From the NCBI RefSeq assembly GCF_001408515.1, contig NZ_CYPR01000055.1, positions 1 through 64,000 on the forward strand: DNA of 64,000 bases, read 5' to 3'. Source of the stretch: Jannaschia seosinensis (lineage in GTDB: Bacteria > Pseudomonadota > Alphaproteobacteria > Rhodobacterales > Rhodobacteraceae). The position numbers and the translations under genes are program-made. How positions within the stretch are numbered: position 1 is the first letter of the stretch; every line of letters starts with the position of its first letter. Below, piece after piece: positions 56,782 through 64,000 of this stretch. Under the pieces are notes generated by a model. The model searched no databases. It saw only the letters and a list, made by a program, of their open reading frames with translations, and was not told the DNA's origin.

Positions 56782-57869
56782 TCGAAACCGCCGACCGACG
56801 CCGCGCCGCCGAACTGCTCGGGCGGTTCGAGGCGGCCGGCGCGCAGCCGGTCGAGACGGCGATCCTGCAACCGGCGGGCACGCTGCTCGACCTCTATGGC
56901 GAGGATATCCGCGCCCGCGCCTTCGTCACCACCGACCCGCTTGCGGGCGAGGCGATGCTGCGCCCGGACTTCACCGTCCCCGTCGTGCAGGCCCATATGG
57001 CGAACGGCGCCGCCCCCGCGCGCTACTGCTATGCCGGCGAGGTCTTCCGGCGGCAGGAAACCGACGAGGGCCGCCCGCGCGAATATCTTCAGGTCGGGTT
57101 CGAGATCTTCGACGGCGGCGATCCGGCGGCGGCGGATGCGGAGGTGTTCGATCTGCTGCGCGCGGCGTTGGCCGAATGGTCGCCCGTCGCGGCGACCGGC
57201 GATCTCGGCCTGCTCATCGCGGCTGTCGAGGGGCTGACCACGTCGGAGCGCCGCCGCACCGCGCTGCGCCGTCATATCTGGCGCCCCGTCCGGTTCCGGC
57301 GCCTGATGGAGCGCTTCGCGGGCCGTGCGGAGGTCCGTGCGGAGCGCGCCGCCCTGATCGCGCAACTCGACGATGCGGCGGCGGAGACCCTGATCGCCGG
57401 GGCCGGTCCGTTGGTCGGTCTGCGCGGCGAGGGCGAGATCGCGGCGCGCCTGACCGCCCTGCGGGAGGATCGCGAGGTGCCGCCCATCTCCGCGGCCGAG
57501 GCGGAGGTGATCGATACGCTCCTGTCTCTCGACACCATGTTGGCCGATGCGCTCGCCCCGATCCGCGACCTCGCTGCCGACCTGCCCGCTCTCGGTCCCG
57601 CGGCCGACCGGCTGGAGGCGCGAGCCGAGGCGCTGTCGCGGCGCGGGCATGATCCCGCCACCCTGCCCTTCGCACCCGCCCATGGACGCACCGCGATGGA
57701 ATATTACGACGGCTTCGTCTTTACGCTGTCCGCGCCCGGACGCCCGGACTTGCCTGCCCTGGCAACCGGCGGGCGCTACGATGCGCTGACGGCGGCGCTT
57801 GGCGGGGGCCGCGCCGTGCCGGCCGTGGGTGGCGTCATCCGGCCCGGACTGCTGGGAGAACCCGGATGA
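56778..57869 (+). CDS. hisZ: ATP phosphoribosyltransferase regulatory subunit
   Basis: The 363-residue HisRS paralogue is needed by short-form HisG. Class II core motifs survive ([58 protein letters not shown]). The aminoacylation-specific features and the anticodon-binding domain are gone. It binds HisG in an octameric complex that starts histidine synthesis. The start overlaps the hisS stop, and its stop overlaps the hisG start, so the three are translationally coupled. Confidence 0.94.
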   Translation: MIETADRRRAAELLGRFEAAGAQPVETAILQPAGTLLDLYGEDIRARAFVTTDPLAGEAMLRPDFTVPVVQAHMANGAAPARYCYAGEVFRRQETDEGRPREYLQVGFEIFDGGDPAAADAEVFDLLRAALAEWSPVAATGDLGLLIAAVEGLTTSERRRTALRRHIWRPVRFRRLMERFAGRAEVRAERAALIAQLDDAAAETLIAGAGPLVGLRGEGEIAARLTALREDREVPPISAAEAEVIDTLLSLDTMLADALAPIRDLAADLPALGPAADRLEARAEALSRRGHDPATLPFAPAHGRTAMEYYDGFVFTLSAPGRPDLPALATGGRYDALTAALGGGRAVPAVGGVIRPGLLGEPG

Positions 57870-58558
57870 TCCGCCTCGGCGTTCCCTCCAAGGGCCGGTT
57901 GATGGAGCGGACCTTCGACTGGTTCGGCGTCCGTGGCCTGACCCTGTCGCGCACGGGGTCGGACCGCGAATATGCGGGCCGGGTCGAAGGCGCCGATATC
58001 GCGCTCGTGCTGCTGTCGGCCGGAGAGATCCCGCGCGAATTGTCGGCGGGACGGATTCATCTCGGCGTCACCGGCAGCGATCTCGTGCGCGAAAAGCTGG
58101 TCCGCTGGGACATGCAGGTCGAGACCGTGGCACCGATGGGCTTTGGCCAAGCGGACCTGATCCTCGCCGTTCCCAAGGCGTGGATCGACGTGGACGACCT
58201 CGACGACCTCGACGCCGCCGCCGCGCAGTTTCGCGCCATCCACGGCCACCGTCTGCGGATCGCGACGAAATACCACCGCCTTGTGCGGGAATTCCTGCGC
58301 GCCAACGGGGTGGCCGATTACCGCCTCGTGGACAGTCAGGGCGCGACCGAGGGCACTGTGCTCAACGAGACGGCGGAGATGATCGCCGACATCACCTCCA
58401 CCGGCGAGACGCTGCGCGCCAACCACCTGAAGATCCTGTCGGACGGTCTGATCCATTCGAGCCAGGCAACCCTGTTCCGGTCCCTGCGCGCGGATTGGAC
58501 GGCGGAGGACCGGGCGGAGTTCGATCGCATCGCGCCCCACCTGACCGCGGCGCCCTGA
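57866..58558 (+). CDS. hisG: ATP phosphoribosyltransferase catalytic subunit (short form)
   Basis: The 230-residue enzyme has the short HisG architecture without the C-terminal regulatory ACT-like domain and so depends on HisZ. The opening [20 protein letters not shown] and the phosphate loop DSQGATEGTVLNETAEMIAD are diagnostic. It joins ATP and PRPP in the first step of histidine synthesis. The start overlaps hisZ by four bases. It converges on the DUF938 methyltransferase gene with a gap of three bases. Confidence 0.95.
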   Translation: MIRLGVPSKGRLMERTFDWFGVRGLTLSRTGSDREYAGRVEGADIALVLLSAGEIPRELSAGRIHLGVTGSDLVREKLVRWDMQVETVAPMGFGQADLILAVPKAWIDVDDLDDLDAAAAQFRAIHGHRLRIATKYHRLVREFLRANGVADYRLVDSQGATEGTVLNETAEMIADITSTGETLRANHLKILSDGLIHSSQATLFRSLRADWTAEDRAEFDRIAPHLTAAP

Positions 58559-58561
58559 TCG

Positions 58562-59215
58562 TCAGAGCCCGCTGATGCGCGGGACGCGGCCGAAGATCAT
58601 CAGGTTGTTGGCCGGCATCTCGACCCGTTCGACTGCAAGATTGAGCACCATCATGACCGTCTCCACGGCATCGGCATCCTTGTAGCCGATCGCCGGATCC
58701 TGAGCCCGCAGGCTCGCGTCGAAAGTGCGATCCGCCTCGCCCGCCGGGATGCCATCACGCAGGAACGGGCCGTAGATCGCGAGAATCCCCCCGGGCGCCA
58801 GCGCACGCGACGCCTCGTCGAGGAGGACCGAAAGCTCCGCATCCGAAATGAGGTGCAGCAGGTTCACGGCCAGAACCATGTCCGACGCCCCCGCTACCGC
58901 CCAGCCGCGGGTGCAGGCATTGATGTCGCCGGCGTCGGATACATTCGGCAAACCCCGGCAATGCAGGTCGATCGATACCCGCCGAACCGGGTCGGGATCG
59001 GTCGGATGGAACCGCAGGTCGGGCCGGTGAGCGGCCAGCGCCGCCACGTGCTGTCCGCTTCCCGACGCCAGTTCGAGGACATCGCCGGCGCGCGGCAATC
59101 GCGGCAGAAGCGCATCCAGGATCGGCTGCGTGTTGCGCGCCGCAGCCGGCGCGTGAAGACGGCCCTCCGCATCCGGCGGCGTGGCCATGTCCGGCGTAAC
59201 GATACGGCGGATCAT
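58562..59215 (-). CDS. DUF938 family SAM-dependent methyltransferase
   Basis: The protein is up to 217 residues from ATG 59215, which overlaps the stop of the oxidoreductase gene. An ATG nine codons later (MATPPDAEGRLHAPAAARNT) is an equally good start. The SAM-binding loop VLELASGSGQHVAALAA and later PDLRFHPTDPDP identify a class I methyltransferase fold of the DUF938 type. The substrate is unknown. It is in the same orientation and coupled to the upstream DAO-family gene. Confidence 0.82.
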   Translation of the reverse strand: MIRRIVTPDMATPPDAEGRLHAPAAARNTQPILDALLPRLPRAGDVLELASGSGQHVAALAAHRPDLRFHPTDPDPVRRVSIDLHCRGLPNVSDAGDINACTRGWAVAGASDMVLAVNLLHLISDAELSVLLDEASRALAPGGILAIYGPFLRDGIPAGEADRTFDASLRAQDPAIGYKDADAVETVMMVLNLAVERVEMPANNLMIFGRVPRISGL

Positions 59216-60312
59216 GCAAAGCGGCCCGGGTCCAGCGCCTTGACCATTGCCGCATCAAGCTCCGGCGTCCGGCCCGCCACGAGATCGGCCAGCAGACCGG
59301 CGGCCGCCGGGGCCGTCTGGAACCCATAGCCCCCTTGGCCCGCGAACCACCACAGGTCGGGCAGGTCGGCCCGGCCGATGGCGAGGCAGCGGTCTGGCGT
59401 GAAGGTCCGCAGCCCCGCCCAGGTGGAAAGCGGTCGCGTGACCGGCTCGGTCACATGGGCCTGATAGCGGTCAAGCCCCTCGGCCAGCGTCATGTCGTCG
59501 GCGAAGGCATCCATTGGCAATGAGGGCGCCTCCTCCGCCGGGGAGACGATGAGGGCTCCGGCATCGGGCTTGGCATACCATCCTTCGCCCGCGCCCATCA
59601 CCATGGGCCAAGACCGCACATCATGCCCGCCCGGAGCGGCGATACGGGCCATCGACCGGCGCAGGGGCGTCAGACCGAGCGGCGCGGCACCAGCCAACGC
59701 GGCCACCCCATCCGCCCACGGGCCTGCCGCGATGATCACCGCCCGCGCCGTGATTTCCGCGTCACCCGCTTGCGCGCGCCAGCCGCCCGTGACCCGCTCC
59801 AGCGCAGTGAGGCGGCGGCCCGTCTCGGTCGCACCGGCGCTGCGGATCGCGCGAAGCCCAGCCTGGAGAAGCGCATCGGTATCGATGTCGCGCGCGCCCT
59901 CGTGATAGGCCGCGCGAGTCACGTCCTCCGACAGGATCGGCAACATGGCCCGGGCCTCGGCGGGATCGATCCGCGACAGGGACATCTTTTTCAAATCCGC
60001 CTCGAAGACGCCGGCCTCGCTGTCGCGCGCGACGATGAGGAATCCGCGCGGCGAAAGCCAACCGCCCGCCTCGTGCGCGGCGCGCGACGCCCGGTTGAGC
60101 GCGACGACAGGCTGCAGACCGTAGCTCTCCTCGAACAAGGCGGCGGACCGGCCCGAGGCATGGTACCCGAACGCCTCCTCCGCCTCCCACAGCGTCACCC
60201 GCCCGAGCGCACAGAGTGCCGCACCCGCTGCAATTCCGGCCACACCGCCGCCAATAATCAGAAAATCCGTGTCCACTTGCGGACATTCACACGATGACCC
60301 GATGCCAGACAA
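59212..60312 (-). CDS. FAD-dependent oxidoreductase of the DAO family
   Basis: The protein is 366 residues from ATG 60312; a GTG 13 codons later (VDTDFLIIGGGVAGIAAG) is an alternative, since FAD-binding domains usually begin there. The dinucleotide-binding GGGVAGIAAGAAL and the C-terminal WFAGQGGYGFQTAPAAAGLL mark a D-amino-acid-oxidase/glycine-oxidase-type flavoprotein. It probably oxidises an amino acid or related amine with oxygen or a quinone. The exact substrate cannot be told. The neighbouring aldo/keto reductase and methyltransferase genes do not define a pathway. Confidence 0.82.
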   Translation of the reverse strand: MSGIGSSCECPQVDTDFLIIGGGVAGIAAGAALCALGRVTLWEAEEAFGYHASGRSAALFEESYGLQPVVALNRASRAAHEAGGWLSPRGFLIVARDSEAGVFEADLKKMSLSRIDPAEARAMLPILSEDVTRAAYHEGARDIDTDALLQAGLRAIRSAGATETGRRLTALERVTGGWRAQAGDAEITARAVIIAAGPWADGVAALAGAAPLGLTPLRRSMARIAAPGGHDVRSWPMVMGAGEGWYAKPDAGALIVSPAEEAPSLPMDAFADDMTLAEGLDRYQAHVTEPVTRPLSTWAGLRTFTPDRCLAIGRADLPDLWWFAGQGGYGFQTAPAAAGLLADLVAGRTPELDAAMVKALDPGRFA

Positions 60313-60358
60313 GCAAAGGGATGCGAAACGTATCGAGAAAGGCGGACTTGCCGTCCCG

Positions 60359-61294
60359 TCAGCCGACCTCCTCCAGCCGATCGGTCGCGGGTGGCGGCGC
60401 GGGAGCCAGCGCCGAAAGCCGAGCGTAGAGCTCGGGGTCGAGCGTAAGCCCCATGGCCGCGAGGGACGGGGCGAGCTGCTCTGCGTTCCGCGCGCTCACG
60501 ATCGGGGCGGTCACCGCCGGATGCGCGGCGGCCCAGGCCACGGCGAGCGTGGCGGGATGCTGGCTGACCTCGGCCGCGATTTCGGACAGGCCGCGCGCGG
60601 CGGCGTGCATCCATTCGGGCCCGTAACGTCGGGCATAACGCGTGTCCTCCGTCAGCCGCCCCGTTTCGCCGGACCCGTACTTGCCCGACAGAAGCCCCCC
60701 GCCCAGCGGCGAATAGGGCGCAACGGCCAAGCCTTCGGCCCGCGCCATCGGCAGGATCTCCACCTCCGCCTGCCGCTTCACGAGGTTGTACATCGGCTGG
60801 AGCGCATCGATCCGGGTGCCGAAGGACGCGGTCACCGATTGCGCCTTCATCACCTGCCAGGCGGCGAAATTGCTGACGCCAATGTGCCGGATGGCGCCCT
60901 CCGCCTGAAGGCTGGCCAGCGTCTCGAAGCTCTCCTCCAGCGGCGTGTCGTCGTCCCACCGATGCAGGTAGAACAGGTCGATCACGTCGAGCCCCATACG
61001 CGACCGGCTCTCATCGAGGCTCGACAGGATATTCGCGGAAGCGCCGCCGCCCGCGAAATTCGCCTTGGTGGCAACGATCACGGCATCGCGCTCGCCCGCC
61101 AGAAACCGGCCGAGCAGCGTTTCCGACGCTCCGTCCGTATAGACATGGGCGGTATCGAAGAAGTTGATCCCCGCCGCCCGCGATGCATCGTACATCGCGC
61201 GTGAAGCGGCTTCATCGGCCCGGCCGCCGAACTGCATTGCGCCGAAGCAAAGCGCCGAAAGTGCGGCGCCGTCGAGAGAGGTTATCTGGGTCAT
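60359..61294 (-). CDS. Aldo/keto reductase
   Basis: The protein is 311 residues from ATG 61294 (MTQITSLDGAALSALCFGAM). The AKR catalytic tetrad is visible: Asp and Tyr in NFFDTAHVYTDGASETLLGR, Lys in AVIVATKANFAGGG, and His in DVIDLFYLHRWDDDTPLEES. The NADPH-binding C-terminal part has PIVSARNAEQLAPSLAAMGL. It is a TIM-barrel NADPH-dependent carbonyl reductase of unknown substrate. Upstream in-frame ATGs would add over 100 non-family residues and are rejected. It lies 46 bases before the DAO-family gene. Confidence 0.88.
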   Translation of the reverse strand: MTQITSLDGAALSALCFGAMQFGGRADEAASRAMYDASRAAGINFFDTAHVYTDGASETLLGRFLAGERDAVIVATKANFAGGGASANILSSLDESRSRMGLDVIDLFYLHRWDDDTPLEESFETLASLQAEGAIRHIGVSNFAAWQVMKAQSVTASFGTRIDALQPMYNLVKRQAEVEILPMARAEGLAVAPYSPLGGGLLSGKYGSGETGRLTEDTRYARRYGPEWMHAAARGLSEIAAEVSQHPATLAVAWAAAHPAVTAPIVSARNAEQLAPSLAAMGLTLDPELYARLSALAPAPPPATDRLEEVG

Positions 61295-61637
61295 GGGGAC
61301 GATCCTGCACCATGCGCGCCGCCGATAACAGGGCCTCTTCCATCCGGCTGCCAAGCGGCCGTGGATCTTGAGGCTCCCGATGAAGCCCTGTTCGAAAACG
61401 AATGCGAGCCCGCGGCCTAGTCGCCCCACATGATTACTACTGCACAGGCGATCCGACGGAATCCGGCGTGTCATGCCTGCGAGGCGACGGCTCAACGTCT
61501 TCTGGCTGGCGACGCTGGTGCGCCTGTCGGTGTCGGCTTGAGCGAGATCGGCAAAACCCAAGAGCCAGCTCAACACCCACGTGCTCGATAAATGCGGCGG
61601 CTCCGTCAAATCCGACAGGACAGCCCCGCCGCCGATG
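61295..61637. other. Intergenic region upstream of the aldo/keto reductase gene
   Basis: About 340 bases separate the aldo/keto reductase start from the terminator of the BMP-type transporter. A frame continues upstream of the reductase, but its residues resemble nothing and its composition looks like chance. Promoter elements for the reductase operon are expected here; I did not find a convincing pair of boxes. Confidence 0.4.
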
Positions 61638-61663
61638 AAAAAAGGGCGCCCCGCAGGACGCCC
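61638..61663 (-). terminator. Intrinsic terminator of the BMP-type transporter operon
   Basis: On the minus strand, GGGCGTCC and GGGCGCCC pair over eight positions (one G-U wobble) around a TGCG loop, directly followed by TTTTTT (61643-61638). This is a textbook Rho-independent terminator, about 22 bases after the stop of the binding-protein gene. Confidence 0.88.
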
Positions 61664-61685
61664 CCGGTGTCGAAACGCGGTCGGA

Positions 61686-62774
61686 TCAGTTCGGAATATC
61701 GCCCGAGATGCCCTCGACGTAGAAGTTCATGCTCAGCAGGTCTTCGTCCCGCGCGACCTCACCCTCGTTCAGCCAAACGCTGCCGTCCTGCTTGTTGATG
61801 GGTCCGGTGAAAGGGTGGTATTCCGACGCCTTCATCGCAGCGATCAGCGCTTCGGCCTCGGTCTTGACGTCCTCGGGCACGGCGTCGGTGATCGGCCCTA
61901 TGACGACTTCGCCCTCGGCCATGCCGCCCCAGGAGCCCTGCTGCTCCCATGTGCCGTCGATGACGGCCTGCACCCGGTCGATGTAATAGGGCGACCACTC
62001 GTCGATGATCGACGCCACGCGCGGGGTCGGGGCGAATTCCGACATGTCCGAAGCCTGCCCGAAGGTGAAGACGCGGCCGCCATTCTCGTTGGCCTCCTGC
62101 GCCGCGGCCTGCGGGGCGGTGGAATCGGTGTGCTGCAGGATCACGTCGACGCCTTGGTCGATCATGGCGCGCGCGGCATCCGCCTCCTTGGCGGGGTCGA
62201 ACCAGGTATAGGCCCAGGTCACGACCATCTCGACATCCGGGTTCACCTTCTTGGCGTGCAGGTAGGCGGAGTTGATGCCCTGGATCACCTCGGGGATCGG
62301 GAAGGAGCCGATATAGCCGATCTTGTTCGTCTCGGTCAGATGGCCCGCAATCGTGCCCAGCACCGCGCGGCCCTCGTAGAAGCGTGCGTCGTAGGTGGAC
62401 ACGTTCGGATGCTCGCGCTTGTAGCCGGTCGCATGCTCGAACTTCACGTCGGGAAATTTGGCGGCGACGGCGTTCGTCGCGTCCATGAACCCGAAGGAGG
62501 TGGTGAAGATGATGTCCGCCCCGCCCAGAGCCATCTGCGTGATCGCACGCTCGGCATCGGCACCCTCGGGCACGCTCTCCTGATAGACGGTCTCGACCTG
62601 ATCGCCGAAATACTCCTCGACGGCGAGACGTCCTTCGTTGTGCTGATAGGTCCAGCCGCCGTCGCCAATCGGCCCGACATAGATGAAGCCGGCCTTGACC
62701 GGATCGTCCTGCGCCATGGCCCCGGAGGCCAGGCCGAGCGTCAGGGCTCCGGCCAGAAATGTCGTGAATCTCAT
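61686..62774 (-). CDS. BMP-family ABC transporter substrate-binding protein
   Basis: The protein is 362 residues from ATG 62774 (MRFTTFLAGALTLGLASGAM), with a GGGGAGAA ribosome-binding site; further upstream ATGs lie in unlike sequence. A signal peptide is cleaved around AMA-QDD. The mature start KAGFIYVGPIGDGGWTYQHN is characteristic of the Bmp/PnrA (TmpC) family that binds nucleosides or related purines. It is the last gene of the importer operon, 28 bases after the permease gene, and is followed by a strong terminator. The ligand is inferred from family only. Confidence 0.92.
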   Translation of the reverse strand: MRFTTFLAGALTLGLASGAMAQDDPVKAGFIYVGPIGDGGWTYQHNEGRLAVEEYFGDQVETVYQESVPEGADAERAITQMALGGADIIFTTSFGFMDATNAVAAKFPDVKFEHATGYKREHPNVSTYDARFYEGRAVLGTIAGHLTETNKIGYIGSFPIPEVIQGINSAYLHAKKVNPDVEMVVTWAYTWFDPAKEADAARAMIDQGVDVILQHTDSTAPQAAAQEANENGGRVFTFGQASDMSEFAPTPRVASIIDEWSPYYIDRVQAVIDGTWEQQGSWGGMAEGEVVIGPITDAVPEDVKTEAEALIAAMKASEYHPFTGPINKQDGSVWLNEGEVARDEDLLSMNFYVEGISGDIPN

Positions 62775-62802
62775 GTGGTTCTCCCCAGTGGTGACCCGCC
62801 TC

Positions 62803-63732
62803 TCAGGCGGAGGCGTGGAACGGTTTGCCGAGATCGGCAGGCGCATTGGCCCGCCCCCCGGCGCGCCCCGATATGAGCACGAGCACGACGATCGTGACAA
62901 GGTAGGGGGCGGCACTCAGCAACTCCACCGGCAAACGGGCTCCGGCCGTCTGAAGGTTGAGCTGCAGCACCGTGATGCCGCCGAACAGATACGCCCCGAT
63001 CAGAACCCGCTCCGCCCGCCAGGATGCGAAGACGACGATGGCCAGCGCGATCCAGCCCGCGCCCGCCGTCATGCCCTCGGTCCATTGCGGCACGCGGACA
63101 AGGCTCAGATACGCGCCGCCGAGACCTGCGCAGGCTCCGCCGAACAGGACGGCCAGCATCCGAACGCGCCGCACGTGGTAGCCCAGCGCATGCGCCGCGT
63201 CGTGGCTTTCGCCCACCGCACGCAGGATCAGGCCGGCGCGGCTGTAGCGCAGAAAGGCCCACACGCCCGCAACCAGCGCGAGCGACAGGTAGACGATCGG
63301 ATCGTGCCCGAAGATGATCCGCCCCACCACCGGCAGGTCCGACAGCGGCCCCAGATCGACACGCCGCAGCGTCTGCGCCTTGATGCCGACATATCCCTGC
63401 CCCAACAGGCTCGACAGACCCAGCCCGAACAGCGTCAGCGCCAGCCCCGTCGCCACCTGGTTCGACAGCAGATACTGCGTCAGAAACCCGAAGAGCGCCG
63501 CCATCGCCGCCCCGCCGATTGCCGCCACGAGAAAACCCGCCCAGGGCGATCCCGTCTCGACCCCGGCGACGAACCCGCAGATCGCCCCGGTGATCATCAT
63601 CCCCTCGACCCCGAGGTTCAGCACCCCGGCCCGCTCGACGACCATCTCGCCGATAGCGGCCAGCAGGATGGGCGTTGCCGCAACCATCAGGGACGCGATC
63701 AGCAGGGTGAGGGAGATCGAGGAGAGGTCCAT
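62803..63732 (-). CDS. ABC transporter permease (BMP/nucleoside importer type)
   Basis: The 309-residue membrane protein has about eight to nine hydrophobic helices. The opening AATPILLAAIGEMVVERAGV, then LNLGVEGMMITGAICGFVAG, is characteristic of the second permease of BMP-type importers and of branched-chain-type permeases. GYVGIKAQTLRRVDLGPLSD and RAVGESHDAAHALGYHVRRV, the coupling region, follow. It pairs with the other permease encoded at the right edge to form the membrane channel. It starts 171 bases after that gene's stop. Confidence 0.92.
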   Translation of the reverse strand: MDLSSISLTLLIASLMVAATPILLAAIGEMVVERAGVLNLGVEGMMITGAICGFVAGVETGSPWAGFLVAAIGGAAMAALFGFLTQYLLSNQVATGLALTLFGLGLSSLLGQGYVGIKAQTLRRVDLGPLSDLPVVGRIIFGHDPIVYLSLALVAGVWAFLRYSRAGLILRAVGESHDAAHALGYHVRRVRMLAVLFGGACAGLGGAYLSLVRVPQWTEGMTAGAGWIALAIVVFASWRAERVLIGAYLFGGITVLQLNLQTAGARLPVELLSAAPYLVTIVVLVLISGRAGGRANAPADLGKPFHASA

Positions 63733-63903
63733 CAGACAGGCTTTCGGGCAGAATTGGCAATTGTGTCGCGCAAATCGCGGTGCGAGCAGGCAGGCGACCC
63801 ACGGCGGCAGAGGACAATGTTTACGCCCAAGGCGACACCCGGAACTTCGGCGACCGGTTGCGGGAGCGTCTCACCGCGCGACGTCCGTTCTCCGCAAATG
63901 ACC

Positions 63904-64000
63904 TCACGCCACGGCCCCGCGTCCGATCTGGATCCGGAAATTCGTCAGCACGTCCACCGCCAGAAGGAAGAACAGCAGCATTCCCTGAAACGCCGAGATC
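63904..64000 (-). CDS. ABC transporter permease, C-terminal end (cut by window edge)
   Basis: The minus strand reads FQGMLLFFLLAVDVLTNFRI, then QIGRGAVA and a TGA at 63904-63906. This is the last transmembrane helix and tail typical of the first permease of BMP-type importers. Only 31 codons are in the window; the rest, and presumably the ATP-binding gene, lie beyond the right edge. Confidence 0.78.
   Translation of the reverse strand, partial: ISAFQGMLLFFLLAVDVLTNFRIQIGRGAVA

Noticed and set aside
61295-61609. N-terminal extension of the aldo/keto reductase
   Set aside because: The family domain begins exactly at ATG 61294. The upstream 105 codons have no similarity to aldo/keto reductases.

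Overview
The window is high-GC (roughly two thirds G+C) and reads as chromosome of an alphaproteobacterium of the order Rhodobacterales (Roseobacter/Paracoccaceae type). The grounds are a 14-subunit complex I operon interspersed with small Rhodobacterales-type accessory genes (DUF5333, DUF5337, helix-hairpin-helix extensions), an lysC-ptsP neighbourhood, a methylcrotonyl-CoA carboxylase operon, and a pobA-pcaHG aromatic cluster. The assignment comes from gene content and family recognition; no database search was run.

Layout. 1-1000: insertion-sequence wreckage, an IS110-type transposase running off the left edge and a broken IS630-type transposase. 1104-23321 (minus strand): the nuo operon in the order A-B-C-x-D-x-E-x-x-F-x-x-G-x-H-I-x-J-K-L-M-N, where x marks non-core genes, continuing through birA, coaX and rnj with overlapping start and stop codons. 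23401-25328: a secreted SH3 protein and a lytic transglycosylase. 25459-34670 (minus): leucine/isovalerate catabolism (ivd, mccB, mccA, hmgL, methylglutaconyl-CoA hydratase) with several tightly coupled extra genes and a perfect palindromic operator in front of ivd. 35079-38988: gph divergent from glmU-glmS (UDP-GlcNAc synthesis). 39228-45757: a chemoreceptor, then lysC and ptsP. 45754-51001: a protocatechuate cluster (pobA, pcaH, pcaG, a BKACE-family enzyme, a GntR regulator) divergent from an AraC regulator. 51377-54906: an OmpA-like lipoprotein, Ada-type methyltransferase, nth and an adenosine-kinase-like PfkB gene. 54994-58558: slyX divergent from hisS-hisZ-hisG. 58562-61294: a DUF938 methyltransferase, a DAO-family oxidoreductase and an aldo/keto reductase. 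61638-64000: a BMP-type (nucleoside-like) ABC importer ending in a textbook terminator and truncated by the right edge.

How it fits together. NADH and reducing equivalents from leucine and aromatic catabolism feed complex I. HisZ and short-form HisG form one enzyme and sit beside their paralogue HisS. BirA can biotinylate the MccA subunit encoded about 25 kb away. The most unusual signals are a sharply bounded low-GC segment inside hisS, a helix-hairpin-helix domain present in both NuoE and the neighbouring membrane protein, a BKACE enzyme embedded in a pca operon, and several very small or unassigned ORFs joined by ATGA/GTGA overlaps inside the leucine operon. No tRNA, rRNA or CRISPR array was seen.
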